Shown: in pieces, positions 10,660 through 19,795 of the stretch
How positions within the stretch are numbered: position 1 is the first letter of the stretch
Layout of the letters: each line of letters begins with the position of its first letter
Source: Pseudogulbenkiania sp.
GTDB lineage: Bacteria; Pseudomonadota; Gammaproteobacteria; Burkholderiales; Chromobacteriaceae
DNA: 64,000 nt
Direction of reading: 5' to 3'
Assembly (NCBI GenBank): GCA_018260425.1
Contig: JAGLBD010000011.1
Coordinates: 1 to 64,000, forward strand
Made by a program: the position numbers and the translations under genes
The notes under the pieces: model-generated
The model's database searches: none
What the model was told of the DNA's origin: nothing
The model's input: the letters and a program-made list of their open reading frames with translations, nothing else

Positions 10660-11267
10660 TGGATAGCGTACTGGATAGCCTGTTCGACAAGGGTTGGGTC
10701 ATCGACCGCACCCTGTTCGGCGCCGACGAGATTGCCGCCTTGCGCAAGGCCTGTCTGGGTCAGTGGCAGGACGGACGCTTTCATGAAGCGGCCGTCGGGC
10801 GTGGCAGCGGCCAGGAGCGCCGTTCCGAAGTCCGTTCCGATTCGGTGCTGTGGCTGGATGCCTTGCGCGAGGATCCTGCCGTCGCCCGCTATTTTGCCCT
10901 GCTGGACGAGGTGAAGCTGGCCGTCAACCGCCATCTTTATCTGGGTCTCAACGATCTGGAGTCCCATTTTGCGGTCTATCCGCAAGGGGCCTTCTATCAA
11001 AAGCATCTGGATCGCTTCCGCGACGATGATGCCCGCACTCTCACTGCCGTGCTCTACCTCAATGATGACTGGCAGGAGGAGGATGGCGGACAGATGCGTC
11101 TGTATCTGGACCCCGACTGCCGCGAATCGCTGGATGTCCAGCCCGAAGCCGGCACACTGGTGCTGTTTCTGTCGGACCGTTTCTGGCATGAAGTGTTGCC
11201 GGCACAGCGTCAGCGTCTGTCGGTCACCGGCTGGTTCCGCCGTCAAACCGGTCAGTTGCTCTGGTAG
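10656..11267 (+). CDS. 2OG-Fe(II) oxygenase (prolyl 4-hydroxylase-like)
   Basis: 203 aa; GAFYQKHLDRF...YLNDDWQEEDGGQMRLY...FWHEVLPAQRQRLSVTGWFRR. Confidence 0.85.
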   Translation: MMDSVLDSLFDKGWVIDRTLFGADEIAALRKACLGQWQDGRFHEAAVGRGSGQERRSEVRSDSVLWLDALREDPAVARYFALLDEVKLAVNRHLYLGLNDLESHFAVYPQGAFYQKHLDRFRDDDARTLTAVLYLNDDWQEEDGGQMRLYLDPDCRESLDVQPEAGTLVLFLSDRFWHEVLPAQRQRLSVTGWFRRQTGQLLW

Positions 11268-11330
11268 CGCTGTGCTTGCCGACGCCATGCTAGAATCGTC
11301 TGAAACGAATCAAGACAAAGGGATGGCAGC

Positions 11331-12431
11331 ATGGCAGGCAACACCTTGGGACTCCTCTTCACCGTTACCTCGTTCGGCGAAAGCCACGGCCCGGCCATCG
11401 GTTGCGTCGTGGATGGCTGTCCTCCCGGCATGGCGCTGTGCGAGGCGGACATCCAGCAGGAGCTGGATCGTCGCAAGCCCGGCACCAGCCGCTATGTGAC
11501 CCAGCGTCGTGAACCGGATACCGTCGAGATCCTGTCCGGCGTCTATGAGGGCAAGACCACCGGAACGCCGATTGCCTTGTTGATCCGCAATACCGACCAA
11601 CGTTCCAAAGACTACAGCAAGATTTCCGAGGTGTTTCGTCCCGGGCATGCCGACTATGCTTACTGGCACAAGTACGGCCTGCGCGACCCGCGTGGTGGCG
11701 GACGGTCTTCGGCGCGCGAGACGGCGGTGCGGGTGGCGGCCGGCGCGATTGCCAAAAAATGGCTGAACGAGCAGTTCGGCATCGTGATTCGCGGGCATAT
11801 GAGCCAGCTGGGCGAGATTGCGGTGCCGTTCACCGACTGGGAAGCGGTCGGGCAGAATCCTTTCTTTGCGGCCGACCTGGCCATCGTCCCCGAACTCGAA
11901 GCCTATGTGGACTCGGTGCGCAAGAGTCTGGATTCGGTGGGGGCCCGTATCCGCGTGGTCGCCGACAATGTGCCGGTGGGCTGGGGCGAACCGGTCTATG
12001 ACCGGCTGGACGCCGATATCGCCTATGCCATGATGAGCATCAATGCGGTCAAGGGTGTCGAGATCGGCGCAGGTTTTGCGTCGGTAGCCCAACGGGGCAG
12101 TGTGCATGGCGACGAACTGACGCTGCGGGGTTTTGTGAGCAACCACGCCGGTGGCGTCACCGGCGGGATTTCCACCGGACAGCCGGTGGAGGTGTCGATT
12201 GCCATCAAACCCACTCCGAGCATTGCCACGCCGCGTCGTTCCATCGATGTGGCCGGCAATGAAACCGTGATGGAAACCCACGGTCGTCATGACCCCTGTG
12301 TCGGCATCCGGGCCACCCCGATTGCCGAAGCCATGCTCGCGTTGGTATTGATGGATCATGCCTTGCGCCACCGGGCCCAGTGCGCCGACGTCAAGGTGGC
12401 GACACCGCGTATCCCGGGTCGTTACTCATGA
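11331..12431 (+). CDS. aroC: Chorismate synthase
   Basis: 366 aa; [48 protein letters not shown]. Confidence 0.98.
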   Translation: MAGNTLGLLFTVTSFGESHGPAIGCVVDGCPPGMALCEADIQQELDRRKPGTSRYVTQRREPDTVEILSGVYEGKTTGTPIALLIRNTDQRSKDYSKISEVFRPGHADYAYWHKYGLRDPRGGGRSSARETAVRVAAGAIAKKWLNEQFGIVIRGHMSQLGEIAVPFTDWEAVGQNPFFAADLAIVPELEAYVDSVRKSLDSVGARIRVVADNVPVGWGEPVYDRLDADIAYAMMSINAVKGVEIGAGFASVAQRGSVHGDELTLRGFVSNHAGGVTGGISTGQPVEVSIAIKPTPSIATPRRSIDVAGNETVMETHGRHDPCVGIRATPIAEAMLALVLMDHALRHRAQCADVKVATPRIPGRYS

Positions 12432-12481
12432 TGGACCAGTCTGGTCTAAGATGATGTATACCCACTCACTCTGGATACTTG

Positions 12482-13738
12482 ATGCTTGATTCCGGCACGA
12501 CTCCTCCCGATGCGCTCATCACCTGGCAGCCGGTCGTCGACCTGCATCAGCGTGTGCTGGCCTATGAGTTGGCCAGCACGGCTGACTTGCCCCGGCTGCT
12601 GGCGCTGTCGCAGGTGTCGCTAGCGCGCATCTATGCCAGCCGCTGCATGATCATTCCGCTGGGATTGTCCCGGCTGGAGGCGCTCACCGGTTCGGCGCTG
12701 GTGCAGCCTGGACTGATGCTGCATGTGCTGCCCGAGACGGCCGATACCCTTGGCCCGGGGTGTTGGGAGGTGCTGGAGTCTTTGCTGGCGGCCGGTGTGC
12801 GTCTGACCGTCGAGCCCTTGGCCTGGCTGGAGTTGCTGCCGGCTCATCCCTTGACTGACCGGGTGCTGGCCCGTGCCGACTGGCTGATCCTCAATGCCGG
12901 TGGGCCCGAAGTGTCGACGACCATGCTTGCGTCGCTGGCCCGCCAGTTTGCCGGACGTCGCTGGTATGTTCGCCATGTGGCGACGGCCGATGCCTTCGAG
13001 TCCTGCCGTGCTTCCGAACTGGCCGGACGTTCCATGCTGTTTCACGGCAATTTTCTGGGACGGCCGCGTTCACCGCATACCGTGCAGGTCGATCCGGGCC
13101 AGACCCGGGTCATGCATATCATGCGCCTGTTGCGTTCCAATGCCGAACTCGCGGAAATCGACCAGCAGTTCAAGACCGATGCGGTGTTGCTGTTCAAGTT
13201 GATGCGCTTCATCAACTCGCCGATCAATGGTCTGTCCCGCACCATCCATAGCGTTGGCGAGTCACTGATGTTGCTGGGACGGGAGCCGCTGTTCAAATGG
13301 CTGTCGATGTTGCTCTATCACACCCACCGGGATGACGGTTACAACATCGCCCTGCTGGAGCGGACGCTGGTGCGGGCCCGCTTCATGGAAACGATTGCCA
13401 GTGTGCAATTGCCTGCCCGCGACCGGGAAGAATTGTTTCTGACCGGCATGTTTTCCTTGCTGGACCGCTTGCTCAACTTGCCGCTGCGCGAAGCGGTGGC
13501 GCAATTGAATCTGCCGGACCGGGTACTGGAGGCACTGGCCAATGGCCAGGGAACCCATGCTCCCTGGCTGGAGTTGGCGGTACGGATGGAGCATGTGACG
13601 AGCGAGCGTACCACGGCGTTGATCCGCCAGCTTGGGCTGGAGGCGGACAATGTTGCCTCGGTGTGGTTCGATGCCCTGTTGTGGACGCAGAACGTGCTGG
13701 CCGAGGGCGGCATGCAAAGCGATTTGAAGGCGCTTTAA
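12482..13738 (+). CDS. HDOD domain protein with EAL-like N-terminus (YuxH-type architecture)
   Basis: WQPVVDLHQRVLAYEL N-terminal EAL-like region; HDOD region (LLKLMRFINSPINGLSRTIHSVGESLMLLGREPLFKWLSMLL). Confidence 0.75.
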   Translation: MLDSGTTPPDALITWQPVVDLHQRVLAYELASTADLPRLLALSQVSLARIYASRCMIIPLGLSRLEALTGSALVQPGLMLHVLPETADTLGPGCWEVLESLLAAGVRLTVEPLAWLELLPAHPLTDRVLARADWLILNAGGPEVSTTMLASLARQFAGRRWYVRHVATADAFESCRASELAGRSMLFHGNFLGRPRSPHTVQVDPGQTRVMHIMRLLRSNAELAEIDQQFKTDAVLLFKLMRFINSPINGLSRTIHSVGESLMLLGREPLFKWLSMLLYHTHRDDGYNIALLERTLVRARFMETIASVQLPARDREELFLTGMFSLLDRLLNLPLREAVAQLNLPDRVLEALANGQGTHAPWLELAVRMEHVTSERTTALIRQLGLEADNVASVWFDALLWTQNVLAEGGMQSDLKAL

Positions 13739-14118
13739 GCCAGCTCCATGCAGCGCACCTCCAGTGCGACAAAATCGTCGGCCAGTTCTTGGCCGAATTC
13801 CAGAATGGTATCGTCCTCCGGGTCGTGCCGCCAGTTCATCACAATGTGGTTGCCTCTGGCTCCCGCCTGATTCAAGACCCCGAACAAACTGAACAAGGCC
13901 TTGGTGCTGGCGCTGTTGAAATAGGCCAGCGCCACATCCACCGTGACTTCGGTATGGTGCAGCGAGGCGCAGTAGTTGCCGAGGGCTTCGATCAGCGGTT
14001 GATAGAAGGCCTGGGCATTTTCCGGATAGGACTCTCCCTTCAGCGACAGGCGATGGTGTGCGAAGTCGAAATCAACCTCGGGCGTCATGGAGGTAGCGGC
14101 AAGTCGGAGTGTGTGCAT
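13735..14118 (-). CDS. SiaC-like DUF1987 family regulator
   Basis: 127 aa; YFNSASTKALFSLFGVLNQA and EDDTILEFGQELADDF typical of DUF1987/SiaC. Confidence 0.8.
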   Translation of the reverse strand: MHTLRLAATSMTPEVDFDFAHHRLSLKGESYPENAQAFYQPLIEALGNYCASLHHTEVTVDVALAYFNSASTKALFSLFGVLNQAGARGNHIVMNWRHDPEDDTILEFGQELADDFVALEVRCMELA

Positions 14119-14138
14119 GGTCGGTGTTCTCTCGGTAT

Positions 14139-14693
14139 TCAGATGATGGCTTTCAGGTAAAACATCACGCTGGACGGCGTGTCCGCCAAACTGACGAAAC
14201 GGTAGTCGATAGGCTCGCAGGCATCGCGTGCCACGGTCAGAAATCCCAGTCCCGCGCCTTTGCTGCCGTCCTCGTTTTCGGCACGCAGGGTGTGTTTGTA
14301 GAGCGTCTTGATCTCGTCATGGCTCATGCTGCGCAACACCTCGAGCTTGCGCGACAGGCGTTCGGTATCGGCGCTGTTCATGCGGTTGCCGCAGACAATG
14401 GTGAGGTTCTCGCCTTCGTGGGCGATGAGGATCTGGCCGTTGCGTTGCTCCTGGTCATTGGCGTCGCCGGGGGTGATCGCATCGGCCGAGTAGTGCACGA
14501 TGTTTTGCGCCATCTCGATAAAGGTCGAGTAGACGCGGCGTTGTTTCACGCCGGCCAGTCCCTGTGCCGTCAAACGGCTTTTCAGGGACTCGGCCATGGC
14601 GCTGATGACCGGTTGGGAAAACGTTCCGGTATAGAAAAAGATCACCTGATGGCTGTCAGCCAGGGCACGGAAGGTCTTGAAGTGTTCAAACAT
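14139..14693 (-). CDS. SiaB family protein kinase-like (DUF6272)
   Basis: MFEHFKTFRAL start; EMAQNIVHYSAD N-box-like and GAGLGFLTVARD motifs; adjacent to SiaC-like gene. Confidence 0.75.
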   Translation of the reverse strand: MFEHFKTFRALADSHQVIFFYTGTFSQPVISAMAESLKSRLTAQGLAGVKQRRVYSTFIEMAQNIVHYSADAITPGDANDQEQRNGQILIAHEGENLTIVCGNRMNSADTERLSRKLEVLRSMSHDEIKTLYKHTLRAENEDGSKGAGLGFLTVARDACEPIDYRFVSLADTPSSVMFYLKAII

Positions 14694-14719
14694 GCGAAGC
14701 AATCCCGGGGTGGTACGGA

Positions 14720-15931
14720 TCAGGCAAACCTGAATCCCATAAAACTGACGTCGTCGCGGCGGCGGCTCGTGCCTTGCCACTCGGTGAATCGACGCATGAC
14801 ACGACGGCCTTGCTCTTGCAGTGGCAAGTCGCGGGCTGCCAGCAACTGCTCTTTCAGACGCCGCTTGCCGAAGGAAATGCCTTTCTCCGCGCCGATCTGG
14901 TCGATGATGCCGTCGCTGCAGGTCCAGATCAGGCTGCCGGCGGGCAATTCCACGCGGTGGTTGGTCCAGACATGGTTTTCCGGGGTATCGACATAGGCGA
15001 CGCCCATGCGGTCGCCGGCCAGCGTCGTGATCTCGTCCTGATCCGGTAGCAGCAGAAACAGCGGCGTATTGGCACCGGCAAAGGTGAGGGTGCGTTCGCG
15101 TTGATTCACATACAGGAAGGCGGCATCCATGCCGTCATCGGACCCGGTGCCGGTGTGCGCTTCCTGTCGCCCGCGGCTTTCCTGGCCGAGTGCCTGTTTC
15201 ACCTGCCGGTTGATTCTTGACAGCAAGGCGGCCGGATCGTCGAGTGCCGACGACTCCAGCACCTGATTGAGTGCCGAGGCCATGATCAGGGTCATGAACG
15301 CACCGGGCACGCCGTGTCCGGTGCAATCGATGACTGCGGCAAAGAAGCCGTCCGGCTGGCGGCGAAAGTAATAGTAGTCACCGCCGACGATATCGCGCGG
15401 TTCCCAGATCATCACATGATCATCGAGGGTTTCTTCCATCTCCCGCGCCGATTGGCGCAGGAAGGATGTCTGTATCACACTCGCATAATGGATGGACTCC
15501 ATCATCTGACGGTTCTTGGCGGTGGTCAGGTCGGTGATGGCGCGCATCAGGTCGGTGGCGCTGCCGATCCCGCAATAGCGCTGGTCACGGGTGACGATGA
15601 ACCCATCGCTGAGTGCCTTGTCGCCGCTTTCTACCGCCAGATAGGAGAGTTCGGTCACCGAGGTGGCGGCATCCACCACCAGCGGGGTTTTGTCCATGAA
15701 GGCAATGCAACTCTTGCGCCCGAACACTTCCCGATGAAAGGGCTTGGCCATCTGGCTGACGAAGAGATTGCGATTGATCATGCCGATCGGCACACCGTCC
15801 TCTATCACCGGCAGGCACGGCAGGGACTTGTGCCGGGTGAACAGTTCGAGCACCTGATGATTGGTGTGGTCCGGGTCGACCGACGGTGCGGCCTGGGTCA
15901 AGTCACCGGCCGAAACAGGGGTATGGAGCAT
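14720..15931 (-). CDS. PP2C-type SpoIIE phosphatase with N-terminal CBS-like region (SiaA functional analogue?)
   Basis: 403 aa; CBS-like N-terminus (KSLPCLPVIEDGVPIGMINRN), SpoIIE core (PRDIVGGDYYYF, DCTGHGVPGAFMTLI). Confidence 0.8.
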   Translation of the reverse strand: MLHTPVSAGDLTQAAPSVDPDHTNHQVLELFTRHKSLPCLPVIEDGVPIGMINRNLFVSQMAKPFHREVFGRKSCIAFMDKTPLVVDAATSVTELSYLAVESGDKALSDGFIVTRDQRYCGIGSATDLMRAITDLTTAKNRQMMESIHYASVIQTSFLRQSAREMEETLDDHVMIWEPRDIVGGDYYYFRRQPDGFFAAVIDCTGHGVPGAFMTLIMASALNQVLESSALDDPAALLSRINRQVKQALGQESRGRQEAHTGTGSDDGMDAAFLYVNQRERTLTFAGANTPLFLLLPDQDEITTLAGDRMGVAYVDTPENHVWTNHRVELPAGSLIWTCSDGIIDQIGAEKGISFGKRRLKEQLLAARDLPLQEQGRRVMRRFTEWQGTSRRRDDVSFMGFRFA

Positions 15932-16114
15932 GGTTGGCGTCGGGGTCGGGTGTGGTGATATGACGCATGGTAAACATTGTGTTTGAAACTATTATTTCAA
16001 ATAAGGCGATATTTATTAACCATGAGCGATGTATGGATTATTTTGCCGGAGATTTCGTGTTGATTAATCGAATGGCATGAGATGATGGGGATCGCTTAAC
16101 GACTTGGGCATGCC

Positions 16115-17002
16115 ATGAATTGGACAGATCGTAGTGTGGCGCTAGGGATTGTCGCCGTGTGGGGCTTCAATTTTGTCGTGATCAAGTGGGGCTTGCAGGG
16201 CGTTCCGCCCTTTCTGTTGGGTGCCTTGCGCTTCCTGTGCGTTTCCCTGATCGGCATGCTGTTCATTCCACGGCCTAAGTTGCCGGTGCTCTGGCTGGCC
16301 GGCTACGGCTTGAGCATGGGTTTCGGCCAGTTTGCCTGTCTGTTCACCGCCATCAAGGTCGGCATGCCTGCCGGCGTGGCTTCCATCGTATTGCAATCGC
16401 AGGCCTTCTTCACCTTGCTGATTGCCTTCTTCTGGCTGAAAGAATCCTTCACTTCGCTGCAGCTGCTCGGCCTGATCATCGGGTTTGCGGGACTGTGGTG
16501 CATTGGCGGCAGTGCCGGTGGGGCTTTGCCCTGGCTGGGCTTCCTGCTGACGATCGTCGCCGCTTCGTCATGGGCCTTGTCCAATGTGGTGATCCGGGCC
16601 TTCATACGCCGCGGCCACACGCCGTCCATGCTGGGGGTGGTGGTGTGGTGCAGCCCCTTTCTGGTACTTCCCTTTGCTGCGATGTCCGGCTGGCTGGAAG
16701 CGGATCTCATCCATCTGGAAGGGGTTCTGCAGTGGAAGAGTGTCTTTGCGGTGCTCTATCTGGCCGTGGTGGCCTCCCTGTTCGGCTATGGGCAATGGTC
16801 ACGGTTGTTGAGCCGTTATCCGGCCAATGTCGTGGCGCCCTATAGCTTGCTGGTGCCGTTCTTTGGCGTGCTGAGTACGGCGGTGTTGCTGGGCGAGCGG
16901 CTGGGGGTCTGGCAGTGGATAGGTGGTGGGTTGTTACTGTGCGGTTTGGCCATCAATGTGTTCGGTTCGGGGCTGTTACGCAAACTCAAAACCGGAAAAT
17001 AA
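16115..17002 (+). CDS. EamA-family DMT exporter (EamA-like)
   Basis: 295 aa, multiple TM segments; VWGFNFVVIKWGLQGVPP...VGMPAGVASIVLQSQAFFT. Confidence 0.88.
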   Translation: MNWTDRSVALGIVAVWGFNFVVIKWGLQGVPPFLLGALRFLCVSLIGMLFIPRPKLPVLWLAGYGLSMGFGQFACLFTAIKVGMPAGVASIVLQSQAFFTLLIAFFWLKESFTSLQLLGLIIGFAGLWCIGGSAGGALPWLGFLLTIVAASSWALSNVVIRAFIRRGHTPSMLGVVVWCSPFLVLPFAAMSGWLEADLIHLEGVLQWKSVFAVLYLAVVASLFGYGQWSRLLSRYPANVVAPYSLLVPFFGVLSTAVLLGERLGVWQWIGGGLLLCGLAINVFGSGLLRKLKTGK

Positions 17003-17146
17003 GGGGGTATTTAGGCTGTATCAGGATAAGATAATTTAGAAAACACTGCTTTTTTGATAAATCATTTTTGTATCGTTCCAGTCATTTCTGATATACATTG
17101 AATGTGGTTTTTTAGGGGGAGGGAGGCGCTGGGAGGAGGCGGGGAA

Positions 17147-17183
17147 TAAAAAAACAGGTTGAGTCATGAGACGTCAACCTGTT
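17147..17183 (-). terminator. Rho-independent terminator for the 32-aa small ORF
   Basis: Minus strand: AACAGGTTGA-loop-TCAACCTGTT perfect 10-bp stem followed by TTTTTTT. Confidence 0.8.
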
Positions 17184-17233
17184 GTTAATGCAAGAAAAAG
17201 TGGTTATCTAATGCCTTGCGTTTATCAGATTTT

Positions 17234-17332
17234 TCAGGCTCCGGCACGGGTGGCTCCTTGAGCTTCGCGGAGGGTTTCAACGATCATGGCCAGCAGGGAA
17301 ACGGAAATAATGATTGCGGTCAGTTCAAGCAT
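17234..17332 (-). CDS. Candidate 32-aa small membrane protein MLELTAIIISVSLLAMIVETLREAQGATRAGA
   Basis: AAAGGA SD 7 nt upstream of ATG, one hydrophobic segment, terminator downstream; absent from the supplied ORF track because of length. Confidence 0.65.
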   Translation of the reverse strand: MLELTAIIISVSLLAMIVETLREAQGATRAGA

Positions 17333-17583
17333 GATAATGTCCTTTGAAAATTCGGCTTAAATTTAAATGATTTTTCGCTTTACGCAGATTCACACTATCA
17401 TGGCTTTTGTGGCTTGTGAACCCTTCACGGCATAAAAATGACAATTTTGTTGTTTTTGCTGGATTACACCGATTTGCGTTGTTGTTGCGCCACAGCATTG
17501 ACGTGGCGCAGGGGAGGGGACAGGTGTGCGGTTGAGCCGCCTTGCGTGCCATAATGCGGTCCCTGCCGACTTTCTACGACGCC

Positions 17584-18489
17584 ATGACTACACCGACTTC
17601 GCCTTCCGGTCGTTTGCATCCGCGCAACCGCCACCACGGTCGCTATGATTTTGCTGCCCTGCAGGCGGCGTGCCCTGAGCTTGCGCGCTTTGTGCGGAAC
17701 TCTCCGCGTGGAGAGCCGACCATTGATTTTGCCGATGCCGTTGCCGTCAAATGGCTGAACAAGGCCTTGCTGGCCAGTTGCTATGGTGTGCGTGAGTGGG
17801 ACATTCCCGCCGGCTTTCTGTGTCCGCCCATTCCGGGGCGGGCCGACTATATCCACTATCTGGCCGATCTTTTGGCGAGCGACGGGGTCGATCCGGCCGG
17901 GCCGGTAAAGGTGCTGGATGTCGGGGTGGGGGCCAATATGATCTATCCACTGATCGGACAGGCCGAGTATGGCTGGGAGTTTGTCGGCAGCGATATCGAT
18001 CCGGCGGCGCTGGCGTCGGCCGCCCGGATTATTGCGGCCAATCCCGGTCTGGCCGACACGGTCAGCCTGCGGCGTCAGCACGATCCTCAGCGGGTGTTTG
18101 AGGGGATTATCGGAGCCGCTGACTATTTTGATATCACGATGTGCAATCCCCCGTTTCATGCCTCGGCGGCTGCGGCCCAGGCGGGCAGTCTGCGCAAGGT
18201 GGCTAACCTGACCGGCAAGCGGCCGGCGCGGGCTACCTTGAACTTCGGCGGCCGTCAGGCCGAGTTATGGTGCGAGGGCGGCGAGCCGGCCTTTCTTGCA
18301 CGCATGGTGCAGGAAAGCACGCAGTTCGCCGAGCGGTGCCGCTGGTTTAGTTCGCTGGTGTCGCGTGAGGCGCACTTGCCCGCCTTGTATCGTGCGCTGA
18401 AACGCGTGGATGTGGCCGAGTGGGTGACGATCGATATGGCGCAGGGGCAGAAGGTCAGCCGCCTGGTGGCATGGCGTTTTGCCGGGTAG
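17584..18489 (+). CDS. rlmF: 23S rRNA (adenine(1618)-N(6))-methyltransferase
   Basis: LHPRNRHHGRYDFAAL, DVGVGANMIYPLIG, MCNPPFHAS. Confidence 0.95.
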   Translation: MTTPTSPSGRLHPRNRHHGRYDFAALQAACPELARFVRNSPRGEPTIDFADAVAVKWLNKALLASCYGVREWDIPAGFLCPPIPGRADYIHYLADLLASDGVDPAGPVKVLDVGVGANMIYPLIGQAEYGWEFVGSDIDPAALASAARIIAANPGLADTVSLRRQHDPQRVFEGIIGAADYFDITMCNPPFHASAAAAQAGSLRKVANLTGKRPARATLNFGGRQAELWCEGGEPAFLARMVQESTQFAERCRWFSSLVSREAHLPALYRALKRVDVAEWVTIDMAQGQKVSRLVAWRFAG

Positions 18490-18497
18490 CGTCCTTG

Positions 18498-18806
18498 TTA
18501 ACCCAGCAGGGCGCGCACTTCGTCCGGCGTGTCCGGGCGTACCAGCCGGGCGGTCTCCTTGCCATCTTGCAGAACGATCAGGGTTGGCCAGAGTTTGACG
18601 CGGTAGCTGCGTCCCAACCGGCGACCGGGGCCGTCTTCGATGCCGATTCGTTGCCAGCCCGGGCGGCTTGCCAGTGCCGTGTCGATCATGTCCCGTCGTG
18701 ACTGACACTGTGGGCAATCATTGGCGCCAAACTCCAGTACGACCGTGCCGGGCAGGGTATCGAAGTCATCACGTTGACGGTTTTCCGGCTGGTAGGGTTG
18801 GCTCAT
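18498..18806 (-). CDS. Thioredoxin family protein
   Basis: 102 aa; FGANDCPQCQ active-site-like motif and WPTLIVLQDG. Confidence 0.8.
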   Translation of the reverse strand: MSQPYQPENRQRDDFDTLPGTVVLEFGANDCPQCQSRRDMIDTALASRPGWQRIGIEDGPGRRLGRSYRVKLWPTLIVLQDGKETARLVRPDTPDEVRALLG

Positions 18807-18827
18807 GCGGGGTCTCCGGGTGGCGCG

Positions 18828-19649
18828 TCATTTAGCTTCGCGGCGGGTCATTAGCGGGATTTCACTCTCCGCAACATGGCGCTTCAGCACATTGTCGAAA
18901 GCCGGGCTGCGGGTGATCTCCACCAGCGTACGGTTGATGGTTCTGGCCTTCGTGTCCTTGAGGGCCTTGCGACTATAGGCAAAGTAGCTGAAATCATCAT
19001 TTCTGTTGCTACGCTCGATCGGTGTCAGGCGCAGCCGTTCGGCGCTTTCCAGTCGTCTCAGCAAGGCGTGTGGTTGGTGCAGGTCGCCAAACAGTGCGGC
19101 ATCGACCCGTCCTGCCAGTAGCAGGCGCAGACTGATCTCGTCCCCGCTGGTGAGGCGCAGGTGCTGGTTGAAGGCCGGGTTCTGCAGTAGTTGCTCATAG
19201 TCGTGACTGTAGGAGGCGCCATTCAGGGCGGCAATCGCAAAGTCGCTGTCCCGGTGCATCACTTCACGTAAGGAGGTGATCGGTTCGGTCTGGTCGTAAC
19301 GTTGCACCAGTACCGAGGGTTCAATCAGATACGGTTCATAGTAACGCAGGTAGGCTTCCCGTTCCTTGCGTTTGCCAATCCCCATCACGATATCCACCGT
19401 CCCCTTCGCGGCATAGTTCAACTGGCGCTTCAGTGGCAGCGGCGTGAACATTACGGTGCAATTCAGCCGTGCGGCAGCAATGCGCAGCAGTTCCACTTCG
19501 ATGCCGATGGGGCGGTCTTTGGCATCGTAGCCCTGATAAGGCAGATGGTCGTAAATCCCGACTCGCCAGGGACGCTCGCAGCGGGCGTGGGCAACGCCGA
19601 TGGAGAGCAGCAGGAGCAGAATGTAAGTGACTGGCGTGCTGCGAGTCAT
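18828..19649 (-). CDS. Periplasmic substrate-binding protein (bacterial SBP family 3-like)
   Basis: 273 aa with signal peptide; VGIYDHLPYQGYDAKDRPIGIEVELLR. Confidence 0.8.
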   Translation of the reverse strand: MTRSTPVTYILLLLLSIGVAHARCERPWRVGIYDHLPYQGYDAKDRPIGIEVELLRIAAARLNCTVMFTPLPLKRQLNYAAKGTVDIVMGIGKRKEREAYLRYYEPYLIEPSVLVQRYDQTEPITSLREVMHRDSDFAIAALNGASYSHDYEQLLQNPAFNQHLRLTSGDEISLRLLLAGRVDAALFGDLHQPHALLRRLESAERLRLTPIERSNRNDDFSYFAYSRKALKDTKARTINRTLVEITRSPAFDNVLKRHVAESEIPLMTRREAK

Positions 19650-19795
19650 GGCAGTCTCCGGTGGTGACGAGGGGGCACGATGCCTGTCTGCCGAGGGCGG
19701 GTTTGCGAACGACTATGTGGGATAAATTACGATAATGTATTGAAGTATGTCAAAGCTGGTGGATGGCAGCCCGCCATGGGCTACCACCAGTGGGT

